From the NCBI GenBank assembly GCA_964364175.1, contig CAYILR010000014.1, positions 19,479-83,478 of the forward strand: 64,000 nt of DNA, in the 5' to 3' direction. The number at the start of each line of letters is the position of its first letter. Position 1 is the stretch's first letter. Below, piece by piece: positions 32,474 through 40,597 of this stretch. This stretch comes from CAYILR01 sp964364175. GTDB taxonomy: Bacteria > Bdellovibrionota > UBA1018. The position numbers and the translations under genes were made by a program. The notes under the pieces are model-generated. The model saw nothing but the letters and a program-made list of their open reading frames with translations, did not search any database and was not told the origin of the DNA.

Positions 32474-32524
32474 CGGACTTGAGAGCAGGTAAAATACGTC
32501 CCGCGACCTGGTGGAATAAGTCCG
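32474..32524 (-). promoter_or_regulatory. structured 5' leader of the DUF4091 gene
   Basis: Minus strand: outer stem CGGACTT/AAGTCCG (32524-32518 with 32480-32474) encloses inner stem CAGGT/ACCTG (32510-32506 with 32490-32486). Closer to the gene, CTTAT-CAACA-ATAAG forms a hairpin that takes in part of the AAGGAG site. It could control translation. It matches no riboswitch class I recognise. Confidence 0.4.
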
Positions 32525-32672
32525 GCTAGTTTTTCTGGATCAATATACTTATCGGCTGATTGGATGGCCGAGTAAGGCCATTAACAATGCAACGCAATTC
32601 GTTGAGATCAATGAATCTTGATTGCATGCTGTGATGCAGGAGGTTAGATTTTGAGGGCGGGGAACAGTAGAA

Positions 32673-33785
32673 ATGTCAAAGTATCAGATTCAGCATGAAA
32701 TCGAGCGCCTGGACTGGAGCGGGTGCTGGAAAAACGGAAAGTCAGTGCTGGATGTTCAGATAAAAAGTGCTGGATTTTGGGCAAAAAAAGACAATCTTCA
32801 CACAGTGATTGAATCCCAAGTTTTAGAAAAAGAACCCGAACTAAAAAATTTCCTAGAACTCAAGAATCAAGTCAGAAGATTCTCGTCGGATTTTGATGAA
32901 GTGAATCTCACAGCGCAAAGTGTAAAAAAAACTCTGCGGATGAGCATGCATCCCAAACACACGGTTCAAAGAGAGTACTTCGAGCTGCACATTCGAAAGG
33001 GCGCTCAAACCTGGAAGTTGGTTTCTCCTTTGAATCATGATTGCAACCAGACGGTACAAAATTGGGTCATGAGATTGAGAGAGTTTTTTTCCACCCAAGC
33101 TGATTTGGGGCATTTTGCGTTCCGCCAAGTTGAGTTTATGAAGCCAGCTTTCGCACAAGTCCTTTATTATGCTTTGGGAAAAAGACTAAATGAGAGATTT
33201 TCCACCCAACCCATCCAGTGGCCAAAAGATTGGAAGTCCTTCCCGGTTTGTAACTTTGATGTTTGGGATGTGCCAGGAGAGAGTGATTGGCTGGGGTACG
33301 CTCCCTATGGAGATGATGGTGTCCAGGGTAAGCGGGTTAAGATCTATGATGGAAAGAACGGGGAACAAAACTTCGTTTCTGCACGAACGGGTAATTCGCG
33401 TTGTTTGGATTTTCAGCAGTCCCCAGAAGTTCACACCCGGAGTTTATTGGTGAAGAGCACAGACGAAAAACCTCCCAAAGATAGGCAATCCACACTGATT
33501 GTAGAAAATTGCGAAAGCGTAGTGTTGCGAGGTGACGTGGTTGAAGTCATCACAAACATGCAGTGGATGATGAGCCCCTACAAAAAAATGCTCAGCCTGC
33601 CGCCACTCAAAATTTTGGTGCCTCTGAGCGCAATCCCACGTTTTCAAGTTTTTGAGGACAGCAAGCCATTCCATTTCATCGACGGCAACGACGGACGGTT
33701 GTCCCATGGGATTGGAATCACCGTGAAGTGTCCGTCGGGCTGGGCGCGGAGCCGTCTCTGCGGGATTTCGTTTGAGCCTTTGTGA
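32673..33785 (+). CDS. protein of unknown function, paired with an MnmC-like methyltransferase
   Basis: Not recognised. 370 residues, no signal peptide or membrane segment, rich in aromatic and charged residues. The second half has regular beta-strand-like stretches (STLIVENCESVVLRGDVVEVITNM, KILVPLSAIPRFQVFED). It ends in an overlap of four bases (GTGA) with an MnmC-type methyltransferase gene, so the two proteins are made together and probably work on the same substrate. GGGGAACAG sits upstream of ATG 32673. It could be a tRNA-related or oxidative partner, but it shows no FAD dinucleotide motif, so it is not the MnmC oxidase domain. Confidence 0.6.
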   Translation: MSKYQIQHEIERLDWSGCWKNGKSVLDVQIKSAGFWAKKDNLHTVIESQVLEKEPELKNFLELKNQVRRFSSDFDEVNLTAQSVKKTLRMSMHPKHTVQREYFELHIRKGAQTWKLVSPLNHDCNQTVQNWVMRLREFFSTQADLGHFAFRQVEFMKPAFAQVLYYALGKRLNERFSTQPIQWPKDWKSFPVCNFDVWDVPGESDWLGYAPYGDDGVQGKRVKIYDGKNGEQNFVSARTGNSRCLDFQQSPEVHTRSLLVKSTDEKPPKDRQSTLIVENCESVVLRGDVVEVITNMQWMMSPYKKMLSLPPLKILVPLSAIPRFQVFEDSKPFHFIDGNDGRLSHGIGITVKCPSGWARSRLCGISFEPL

Positions 33786-34615
33786 GTAAGTTCGAAATCG
33801 TCACACTTAAAACGGGCATCAAAAGCCTACGTTCTTTGGAGTATCAAGAAACGTTCCATCCCGTCACGGGACCCTGGGCAGAAGCTCAGATTTTACATGT
33901 CGATCAGCAGGGGTTGCGCGAGAGAAGTCAGGAGTTCGAAAAATTCGTGATTTGGGACGTCGGGTTTGGAGCAGCGGCTAATTCTCTCGCTGCTGTTGCG
34001 GCTCTTCAAAATCTTTCTGGGAATGTGACCATTCATAGTTTTGAGAAGGATCTGTCTTCACTTCAGTTTGCTCTCAGTTATGCGGGTGAACTGGGATATC
34101 TGGAAGAGTTCCGACCTTTGCTCGAGAAGCTTCTTGAATCAGGGGTTGCTCAAATCCGAGAAGATTTTTTGTGGAAGCTACATGTGGGTGATTTTCGAAA
34201 GCAGCTTGAGAACTCCGGTTTGCCTTCGCCTCACGCAATTCTGTATGACCCATATTCGCCCCAGAGTAATCCGGAAGTGTGGAATCTCGAGCATTTTGAG
34301 GCGCTCTACCTGCGATTGGATTCTAATGTTCCTTGTTTACTCACCAATTACACACGCTCAACAGCGGTCAGGGTGACATTATTGATGGCGGGATTCTTTG
34401 TCGGCCGGGGTTGTGAAGTCGGGGAGAAGGCCGAGACCACAGTAGTGAGCAATCGATTGGATTTATTGCAGGATCCCTTGGGTCCGATTTGGTTGGATCG
34501 AGTTCGAGTTTCTGGGAATGCGGCTCCGATGCGTGGGGATGTTTATTCTCAAGGTCGAATTTCGCCTCAGGATTTCGAGAGGCTGTGCGCACACCCACAG
34601 TTTTGTACCGCCTAG
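33782..34615 (+). CDS. MnmC methyltransferase-domain (DUF752) protein
   Basis: 277 residues with the DUF752 layout: FHPVTGPWAEAQ at the start, SAM-binding IWDVGFGAAANSLAA (about 57-71), an acidic loop SFEKD, and the signature AILYDPYSPQSNPEVWN (near 155-171), which resembles the MnmC D.FSP..NPE.W box. In MnmC this domain methylates 5-aminomethyl-2-thiouridine at the tRNA wobble base; here the FAD oxidase half is missing, so it is a stand-alone methyltransferase. GTG 33782 overlaps the upstream stop. A terminator follows. tRNA modification is likely but other substrates are possible. Confidence 0.75.
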   Translation: MSKFEIVTLKTGIKSLRSLEYQETFHPVTGPWAEAQILHVDQQGLRERSQEFEKFVIWDVGFGAAANSLAAVAALQNLSGNVTIHSFEKDLSSLQFALSYAGELGYLEEFRPLLEKLLESGVAQIREDFLWKLHVGDFRKQLENSGLPSPHAILYDPYSPQSNPEVWNLEHFEALYLRLDSNVPCLLTNYTRSTAVRVTLLMAGFFVGRGCEVGEKAETTVVSNRLDLLQDPLGPIWLDRVRVSGNAAPMRGDVYSQGRISPQDFERLCAHPQFCTA

Positions 34616-34619
34616 AACG

Positions 34620-34655
34620 CCAAAGGCCCCACCCGGTGAAGAGTGAGGCCTTTGG
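34620..34655. terminator. bidirectional hairpin terminator
   Basis: CCAAAGGCC (34620-34628) pairs with GGCCTTTGG (34647-34655), with an inner CAC/GTG extension. It lies between the convergent MnmC-like and RRM genes. Confidence 0.75.
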
Positions 34656-34702
34656 ATAATACCTAGTTTTAAAAAGAAATTGTTCGCACAATTTCAAACA
34701 AG

Positions 34703-35089
34703 TCAGTAGCGTCGGCCGCCGCGACCGCCACCGCCGCCGCCACGATCACGGTCACCACCGCGTCCGCCGCCACCGCCGCCGTATCCGCCACCACCACCGC
34801 CGCCGTATCCGCCGCGACCACCGCCGCCGCCTTCACGAGGAACCATAGGTTTAGCTTCGTTCACGGTCATTGCACGACCTTCGAGGTCTGCGCCATTAAA
34901 CTTGCTGATCGCTGCTTGAGCTTCTGCATCCGAACCCATTTCCACGAATCCGAAGCCTTTGCTTCGACCCGTGTCACGGTCGGTGATGATTTTAACAGAC
35001 TCAACAGTTCCGCACTGTGCGAAAGTATCTGTGAGGAGCTGTTCGGTTGCTGAGAATGGCAAATTGCCAACGTATAGTTTCTTACCCAT
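34703..35089 (-). CDS. RRM RNA-binding protein with glycine-rich tail
   Basis: 128 residues. One RNA-recognition motif fills residues 1-80 with RNP2 LYVGNL and RNP1 KGFGFVEM, both with their aromatic residues. A tail of GGGGGRGGYGG-type repeats (about 88-128) with RGG and Tyr follows, as in the cyanobacterial cold-inducible Rbp family and eukaryotic GRPs. Such proteins act as RNA chaperones or in RNA localisation, and the tail favours self-association. AAGGAGG before ATG 35089 is a near-perfect ribosome-binding site, so the upstream frame extension is rejected. It has its own promoter and a long leader of about 80 bases. Confidence 0.9.
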   Translation of the reverse strand: MGKKLYVGNLPFSATEQLLTDTFAQCGTVESVKIITDRDTGRSKGFGFVEMGSDAEAQAAISKFNGADLEGRAMTVNEAKPMVPREGGGGGRGGYGGGGGGGYGGGGGGRGGDRDRGGGGGGRGGRRY

Positions 35090-35178
35090 GTAGACCTCCT
35101 TAAGGCCGGGAGCCACTAAAGAGGACATTGGGCACTATGCCCGCAAACTCAATAGAAGCGAATCAACTGATAAGAATA

Positions 35179-35206
35179 GTTATACCATAGCTTGATTTGT
35201 TTTGAA
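35179..35206 (-). promoter_or_regulatory. promoter of the RRM gene (extended -10)
   Basis: Minus strand TTCAAA (35206-35201), 16 bases, TATAAC (35184-35179) with TGG before the -10 as an extended element. It predicts a leader of roughly 80 bases before ATG 35089. Confidence 0.5.
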
Positions 35207-35238
35207 CACTAGATTTTGGGTGGGTTCAGTGAAAACGA

Positions 35239-35274
35239 AAAAGCCCCGGTTTCATTGAAGAAACCAGGGCTTTT
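35239..35274 (-). terminator. intrinsic terminator after the 35.3-kb gene
   Basis: On the minus strand AAAAGCCCTGGTTTC pairs with GAAACCGGGGCTTTT across ATTGAA-type loop bases, with one mismatch, followed by T residues. It ends the small membrane-anchored gene upstream of the RRM promoter. Confidence 0.8.
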
Positions 35275-35318
35275 AGATTTTTCAATCTCTTACTAATCAG
35301 CTTTGATTAGAAACGAGA

Positions 35319-35750
35319 TTAGAAGCCTACGAAACCTGCGCCGACGTCAGTTCCGTACAAGCCAGTGCCTGCAGACATGAACACACCGTTGCTTAAAACC
35401 CAATAGACCACAACAACAACGCCCACTGCGATCGCAACGTTGCGAAGGATGGTGTAGTTTGCGCCGTGCAAGCTGCTGCCAGTGCTTTTTTGCAATTGCA
35501 CAGAAGCGACGATGCCGTCGATGTCTTGTTTCAAGGTGCCTGCGAAATAAGAATCTTGCATTGCTTGAGCAATACGAGCGTATTCAGCAGCAGAAATGTG
35601 TGCTTGCAGGTATTCTGCAGCAGCTTCAGAAGACAATTGGGCAGCAACCAATTGATCAGCGGTTTCGCGAACGATGCTAGCGGTGTCGCTAGCAAATGCT
35701 ACTTGGCTCATCATGGCAAATGCCAATACTAAACTCATGATTTTTTTCAT
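35319..35750 (-). CDS. small exported membrane-anchored protein, unknown
   Basis: Not recognised. 143 residues from ATG 35750 behind AAGGAG. The signal peptide (SLVLAFAMMSQVAFA) is followed by an alpha-helical Ala/Gln-rich domain (about 22-90) and a membrane helix (VAIAVGVVVVVYWVLSNGVF, about 103-122), then a Gly-rich end. An upstream frame extension lacks a start signal and is rejected. Promoter and terminator are both well formed, so it is an independent and probably well-expressed gene. An abundant envelope protein is a reasonable guess. Confidence 0.65.
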   Translation of the reverse strand: MKKIMSLVLAFAMMSQVAFASDTASIVRETADQLVAAQLSSEAAAEYLQAHISAAEYARIAQAMQDSYFAGTLKQDIDGIVASVQLQKSTGSSLHGANYTILRNVAIAVGVVVVVYWVLSNGVFMSAGTGLYGTDVGAGFVGF

Positions 35751-35819
35751 AACAACTACTCCTTCTTCTTCCTTTCGGAAGTTTGTTATGTCCTCAATAC
35801 GTCGGTAACTGAGCGGTGA

Positions 35820-35846
35820 ATTATAGTCGTAGTGCGTCAAAGTCAA
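35820..35846 (-). promoter_or_regulatory. sigma-70 promoter of the 35.3-kb gene
   Basis: Minus strand TTGACT (35846-35841), 15 bases, TATAAT (35825-35820), a perfect -10. Spacing is a little short. Predicted leader is about 65 bases. Confidence 0.6.
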
Positions 35847-35954
35847 GTGCTTATGTAAAAAATATTGTGATTTGCTCACCCCTCGTGATAGATGCATTGT
35901 GTCAAACGTATTGGCGGCCGTTAGAATGTCTTTATCTAAAATGAAGGAGTTCTT

Positions 35955-37544
35955 GTGGTCTTAGCATGCATTGTTTTTTTGATGGGTGTGGCTTCTGCAG
36001 CAGAAAATATTGAACGTCAGTGGGATGTCGTCGATTGGGATTCTGCAAAAAAATCATTTGTGGATCGCACGGTGAGTCAAAGCGCGTTGCTCCTCAATTC
36101 TGAGCAGCAGTTCTCTACAAAAAATTTTTCGATTCACAAGAATTTTTCAGATGAAGTTTTTCAAATCCCTGAACGGGGGAAAAAACTCTCGAGTGATGCA
36201 AAGCTCGAATTGAAGCGAGCCTCAACTCTCGCGTTCCAACTCAATAAAATCGAGGCCTATTTTACACAACGTCTTCGTGAGGCAGGGCTGAACGAGCAAG
36301 TCATTCAATATGCGGACCCGGTGAAAATCCGATTTGATGCGGCTCACGAATTCTCGCCCACGCACTACTATGACCCAAAAGAAAAAAGAAGAAATACGGC
36401 CCTGAGCATCCCTCCATCGGATGCCAACGATGCCAAGGAGTATATTGAGAAAAATGGCCATGGCTGGAAGAGCGAAATCTGGTTTGCTCCCATGCTCTCG
36501 ATCCCTTTGCTGGCAAGATACTCTCCTGATCGGGTTCTGGATGTGGCTCTTTGTCCTGACGTGATTTACCACGAGTATGCTCATTTAGTGACCGGGGCTT
36601 TCATTGGCAAAAATGTAATTGGCAGTGCATTGAGTGAAGGATTGTCGGATTATTTTGCGGCTTCTATGATCGATCATCCTGCTCTGTATGGCAGCAAGAC
36701 TTGCCCGTCCGTCAAATGGCAGTTGTTCGTCAATGCATTTCGTTTCGATAAAAATACATCAGAATATAGTCCGGCAATCGAGGAAAATTTCAAATCCAAT
36801 CTTCATTTCGTGCCTTCTGTCTTGTGGCAGTACCGCAAGTATTTGAGAGCTGACCTGGCGGATAAGGTCATTCTCAGAGCAGTTTCGAAAAGCAGCCCAA
36901 AAACCCGGATTTATCCAGAGTTTGTGCAAATTCTTTCGGATGTGATTTTCGAAGAAATTAAATCGACGGATGGAGAAGAAACTGCCTTGGCTCTGTTGAA
37001 CACCATTGAACAGAACGTGATTCGCCCTCGCGCGTTGATGACTTCCTTTGGTGAGAACGACACGATCTTTCCTGACCTTCCTCGTTATCAAATTGAAGTG
37101 CAAAATCCGGACAACAGATCATCTCAGGTCTGCAAGAATGAAAACCGGATGGTGTTTTATTGGGATCGGTTTTCGCGCGTCAATCCCAAGCTTTACGTCG
37201 AGTGGTTTTGTGATGGACTGAGAGTCCCCATGAAAGTCCAATTCCCCTTGAGTCCTTTTGCCTACCTAACCAGCAAGTTCCAAAAAGCGGGCGCTCTTGA
37301 AGGACGGATTTCAATGGCAAGTCCTGCAGCAAAAATCCCGAGCAAAAATTTGTCAGCTGCAGATCAAGCCCGGTACGCAAGGCTGATCAAGTACACCCAA
37401 GAGTATTACATAGGTGGGAGCGAAACAGCAGGCTCGATCAGTTTGAAACCTGCGCCAGCGAATGATCCATTGAATCGGCTTTTCGTCCTCAAGATGTATT
37501 ATGGACGGCTGAGCGGTGACAGGACCTTTGAACTAGTGTTTTGA
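35955..37544 (+). CDS. exported zinc metalloprotease-like protein (HEYAH)
   Basis: 529 residues with a signal peptide (VLACIVFLMGVASA). The zinc motif is HEYAH in VIYHEYAHLVTG (about 200-204), and a third ligand and helper Asp follow in ALSEGLSDYFAA, which gives the gluzincin layout (HExxH plus GxxxD/E) of thermolysin-like and Gly-zipper peptidases. The C-terminal part (about 380-529) is a likely beta-rich binding domain. The start is GTG 35955 because AAGGAG is five bases before it and the signal peptide begins there. Its end overlaps the convergent ExbD gene by 12 bases. Extracellular protein degradation is likely. Confidence 0.78.
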   Translation: MVLACIVFLMGVASAAENIERQWDVVDWDSAKKSFVDRTVSQSALLLNSEQQFSTKNFSIHKNFSDEVFQIPERGKKLSSDAKLELKRASTLAFQLNKIEAYFTQRLREAGLNEQVIQYADPVKIRFDAAHEFSPTHYYDPKEKRRNTALSIPPSDANDAKEYIEKNGHGWKSEIWFAPMLSIPLLARYSPDRVLDVALCPDVIYHEYAHLVTGAFIGKNVIGSALSEGLSDYFAASMIDHPALYGSKTCPSVKWQLFVNAFRFDKNTSEYSPAIEENFKSNLHFVPSVLWQYRKYLRADLADKVILRAVSKSSPKTRIYPEFVQILSDVIFEEIKSTDGEETALALLNTIEQNVIRPRALMTSFGENDTIFPDLPRYQIEVQNPDNRSSQVCKNENRMVFYWDRFSRVNPKLYVEWFCDGLRVPMKVQFPLSPFAYLTSKFQKAGALEGRISMASPAAKIPSKNLSAADQARYARLIKYTQEYYIGGSETAGSISLKPAPANDPLNRLFVLKMYYGRLSGDRTFELVF

Positions 37545-37961
37545 AGGGCGGCCTTCCACGCTGAGGGCAAACCTCGTGAGGCCGTTCTGGCGAAGCACAT
37601 CCATCAGGCGAATGACGTTGCCATGTGTGGCTGAAGTGTCTGCACTGAGATAGACGGTCTGCTCGGCGGCCTTTGCGCCCAAGGCCTTCAGTCTGACTTC
37701 GATTTCTTCCCAGGCCATGACCTTGCCATTCCATAGGACGCTACCTTCTTGAGTCACCGTGAATGTCAGAGGCGAGGTTTGGCCGCTAGTGCTCTCTCCT
37801 GATTTCGCGTCAGGGAGTTTGACCTTGATGGCGGATTGATACATTACCGGCGCTGTTACCATGAAAACCACAAGGAGTACCAAAACAACATCGACGAGAG
37901 GTGTGACATTGATTCCTACGATGGAGTCGTCGTCGCCGGATGAGCTTGAGGTGGATGCCAT
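37533..37961 (-). CDS. exbD: ExbD/TolR-type biopolymer transport protein
   Basis: 142 residues: a short cytosolic N-terminus, one membrane helix with the essential Asp in TPLVDVVLVLLVVFMV (Asp24), and a periplasmic domain ending VYLSADTSATHGNVIRLMDVLRQNG. This is the proton-driven partner of ExbB that powers TonB- or Tol-type envelope machines. It follows the ExbB gene by three bases. No TonB gene is seen nearby in the window, so whether it serves TonB-dependent uptake, Tol-Pal or gliding-type motors is open. The family is firm. Confidence 0.88.
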   Translation of the reverse strand: MASTSSSSGDDDSIVGINVTPLVDVVLVLLVVFMVTAPVMYQSAIKVKLPDAKSGESTSGQTSPLTFTVTQEGSVLWNGKVMAWEEIEVRLKALGAKAAEQTVYLSADTSATHGNVIRLMDVLRQNGLTRFALSVEGRPSKH

Positions 37962-37964
37962 GGG

Positions 37965-38627
37965 CTATTCTCCCAGTTTACCGATCATGAAGCTCTTGAT
38001 CGCATCCGCATCGGTCAGGGCAGTTTTAACGCGTCTTTGAAAAAGATTGTAGGCGGCTACGGCAGGGATGGCAACCAAGATGCCCACCGCAGTGGCGATG
38101 AGCGCTTCGGAGATTCCCGACATAACGGTTTGTGGGCCAGCGCCCGTGCTTTCCTGCGCGAGGTGATGAAAGGCTTTGATGATGCCGAGGACGGTCCCAA
38201 AAAGCCCCACGAAGGGTGCGTTGTTGCCAATGGTGCCCAGGAAAACCAAGTTCTGGTCCCAGCGGGACTTGCTGCGCAAAATAGAGTCTTGGGCGATTTC
38301 TGAGAGGATATCGGGGGATTTTTTTGTGTCTGAACCGCTTCGGCAGTGTTGAAGCAGATCGGAGATCATCGTGGTTTCCAGATCTCCGGCGGTGGTTCCC
38401 ATGTTGCGAGCACGTTCGTCCACGATTCGTGTGGCATCGTCGATGCGCTTAGCGGTCACTGCGTCACGAATTCGAGTTCTGAATTCTGGAAGGCCAGCCG
38501 TTGCTTTTTTGTAGAAGCGCGCGCGTTCCAACATGACGGCGACCGACATGACAGAAAGCAAAATCAGCAAATAGAGGACCCATTCCGCACCGACGAGAGA
38601 TATTCCTAGAAAAAGACTTGAGATCAT
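37965..38627 (-). CDS. exbB: ExbB/TolQ/MotA-type proton channel protein
   Basis: 220 residues with three membrane helices (about 5-28, 130-152, 172-196). The conserved MotA/ExbB block reads APFVGLFGTVLGIIKAFHHLA and then SEALIATAVGILVAIPAVAAYN, which carries the channel Thr/Ser residues. Together with the downstream ExbD it forms the stator that turns the proton gradient into force for envelope transport. It is divergent from the lysine aminomutase gene with 46 bases between the starts. Confidence 0.9.
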   Translation of the reverse strand: MISSLFLGISLVGAEWVLYLLILLSVMSVAVMLERARFYKKATAGLPEFRTRIRDAVTAKRIDDATRIVDERARNMGTTAGDLETTMISDLLQHCRSGSDTKKSPDILSEIAQDSILRSKSRWDQNLVFLGTIGNNAPFVGLFGTVLGIIKAFHHLAQESTGAGPQTVMSGISEALIATAVGILVAIPAVAAYNLFQRRVKTALTDADAIKSFMIGKLGE

Positions 38628-38673
38628 ATAATAATTTCGTATCTGGAGTAGAGTGAATTTACAAGGGGGATGA

Positions 38674-39825
38674 ATGGCCTACAATATTGTTACGGTGAAC
38701 AAGATTCGAGATCGGTTTGTTTCGCATCCAAAACCTGATTATTGGAAAGATACTCCGCAGTCCGATTGGGACAACTGGATTTGGCAGCAGCAGAAGCGGA
38801 TCAAGTCGATGGACACTTTGGAAAAAGTCATCCACGTCACCCAAGAAGAGAGGGATGCATTTGCTCAATCGCACGAGATGTTCAATATGGGGATTACTCC
38901 TTACTACGCATCGTTGATTGATCCGAACGATCCCAACTGTCCGATCCGATTGCAGTCGGTGCCCAAAGCGGGCGAGTTGAATATTTCTGCGCACGATATG
39001 GAAGACCCGCTCGCGGAAGAGCGAGACATGCCAGTTCCCGGCATCACGCATCGTTATCCGGATCGCGTGCTTTTTTACACCACTCACAATTGCCCCGTTT
39101 ATTGCCGTCACTGCACGCGCAAACGCAAAGTTTCGGATCCTTCAAGTTCTGCCGCGAATAAGCAGCTGGAAGAAAGCTTGGAGTACATCATGGCCCACAA
39201 AGAAATCCGGGACGTCGTTATTTCTGGGGGGGACCCGTTGTCCAACTCGGATGATCGTCTGGAATATATTTTGTCACGCTTGCGGGCGATGGAGCATATT
39301 CAGGTTTTTCGTTTGGGAACACGCAACCTGGTGACATTGCCTCAGCGGATTACGGATTCTTTTGCGCAGATGTTGCGTAAATACCATCCTGTTTTCGTGC
39401 ATACGCATTTCAACCATCCCAAAGAAGTGACCAAAGAGACCTTCGACGCTTGTGCGAAGCTGGCGGATGCAGGTTGTGTGATCAACAACCAGATGGTTTT
39501 GCTCAAAGGAGTCAACGACAAACCCGAAATCGTCATGGAGTTGAATCACAAGCTTCTGATGATGCGAGTTCGACCCTATTATATTTTCCAATGCGATATG
39601 TCTCAGGGGATCAGCCACTTCAGGACACCGATCGAAACGGGCTTGAACATTATTGAGAAGCTGCGGGGCTGGACGAGTGGGATGGCTGTTCCTCACTACG
39701 TGGTGGATGCGCCGGGTGGTGGAGGCAAGATCCCGATGCTGCCGAATTACGTGGTGAAGCACGAAGGCAAGAAGTGGATTTTGCGCAATTACAAAAATAA
39801 ACAATACGAGTATAACGAACCGTAG
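38674..39825 (+). CDS. kamA: L-lysine 2,3-aminomutase (radical SAM, PLP)
   Basis: 383 residues. The radical SAM cluster is CPVYCRHC (Cys140, Cys144, Cys147), followed by SGGDPLSNSD. The C-terminal PLP lysine lies in GGGGKIP (Lys352), and both acidic residues that bind the substrate's epsilon-amino group in known KamA are present by alignment: Asp in CDMSQG and Asp345 in VVDAPGG. It converts L-alpha-lysine to beta-lysine, used for osmoprotection, antibiotics or lysine breakdown. It is longer than the EF-P-modifying EpmB type. AAGGGGG precedes the ATG. A lipoprotein-like gene follows without a gap. Confidence 0.85.
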   Translation: MAYNIVTVNKIRDRFVSHPKPDYWKDTPQSDWDNWIWQQQKRIKSMDTLEKVIHVTQEERDAFAQSHEMFNMGITPYYASLIDPNDPNCPIRLQSVPKAGELNISAHDMEDPLAEERDMPVPGITHRYPDRVLFYTTHNCPVYCRHCTRKRKVSDPSSSAANKQLEESLEYIMAHKEIRDVVISGGDPLSNSDDRLEYILSRLRAMEHIQVFRLGTRNLVTLPQRITDSFAQMLRKYHPVFVHTHFNHPKEVTKETFDACAKLADAGCVINNQMVLLKGVNDKPEIVMELNHKLLMMRVRPYYIFQCDMSQGISHFRTPIETGLNIIEKLRGWTSGMAVPHYVVDAPGGGGKIPMLPNYVVKHEGKKWILRNYKNKQYEYNEP

Positions 39826-40464
39826 ATGGAACGCCGAACTTGGATTTTTGGCTTGGGTGGAGCTGCCGTGGTTGCCGTTGCGATTGCCTGTTCTACGTTG
39901 CCCAAACACAAACATAAAAAATACATCTTCCCCAAAGAAGCGCACCTCGGGATTGATCCCGGCTATCCTTTCGAGGTGATGGGCCCTGTCAAAGATAAGC
40001 AAGTCTGGGCCTCGCTCGACATGGAAAACGAGGAGAAGGATCTTTGTAAGAACTACTTCAATCATGCTGCTGGTGAATTGCTGAAGTACGCGAAGAAGGC
40101 GGGTGGGGATGGTGTTATCGAGGTTCGTTCGGTCGTGTTTTTGATGGATGGTCGCACGGAAACTTATGAGACGCCCGAGTGTTCGGATGATGGGGAAGAG
40201 GGGCAGGTTCTGGTGCAGGGAGTTGCTATCAAGCGCAAACGGCCGGGTGCTAGTCCGAGTCCAAGTCCATCGCCATCTGTTTCTCCGTCAGCTGAGCCAT
40301 CGCCGGAAGCATCCCAGTCAGCCACTCGTGGGACTTGGAATGGAGTTCCGCTGAGACCGCGTCCACGCCCGTCTCGCTTGATGCGGAATCGGCAGCGAGA
40401 TGCCGAAAAAAGACAACCCAAGTTCGATCCCGAGCTGGACGGCGAGTCTACCGAGACACACTGA
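39826..40464 (+). CDS. lipoprotein-like protein of unknown function
   Basis: Not recognised. 212 residues whose ATG follows the KamA stop directly. A hydrophobic N-terminus with a lipobox-like VAIACS (Cys22) suggests a lipid anchor. The central domain (about 45-145) has GELLKYAKKAGGDGVIEVRSVVFL, which resembles small heavy-metal-binding YbjQ-like or DUF4156-type lipoproteins. A Ser-Pro repeat (ASPSPSPSPSVSPS) and a basic Arg-rich end follow. No functional link with KamA is evident apart from co-transcription. Confidence 0.6.
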   Translation: MERRTWIFGLGGAAVVAVAIACSTLPKHKHKKYIFPKEAHLGIDPGYPFEVMGPVKDKQVWASLDMENEEKDLCKNYFNHAAGELLKYAKKAGGDGVIEVRSVVFLMDGRTETYETPECSDDGEEGQVLVQGVAIKRKRPGASPSPSPSPSVSPSAEPSPEASQSATRGTWNGVPLRPRPRPSRLMRNRQRDAEKRQPKFDPELDGESTETH

Positions 40465-40548
40465 CACGGTCAGTTTGTGCTGAGACACAGCTCAGCGATT
40501 TGCTAAACCCCTAATTTTACATAAAACCTGTGTTGGCACGCCTCGTGC
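40460..40548 (+). promoter_or_regulatory. sigma-54-type promoter with two upstream dyads before the diguanylate cyclase
   Basis: TTGGCACGCCTCGTGCTT (40533-40550) has GG at 40535-36 and GC at 40547-48, ten bases apart, as in -24/-12 promoters. Two perfect dyads lie upstream: ACTGAC-ACG-GTCAGT (40460-40474) and GCTGAG-ACACAG-CTCAGC (40479-40496), at about -40 to -90, where an NtrC-type activator would bind. An NtrC-type regulator is encoded at 41.3-42.8 kb. Confidence 0.65.
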
Positions 40549-40597
40549 TTTATCAAGTCCCATGAACCTTAACCCCCGTAGAAAGGAGGTTCAGCTT

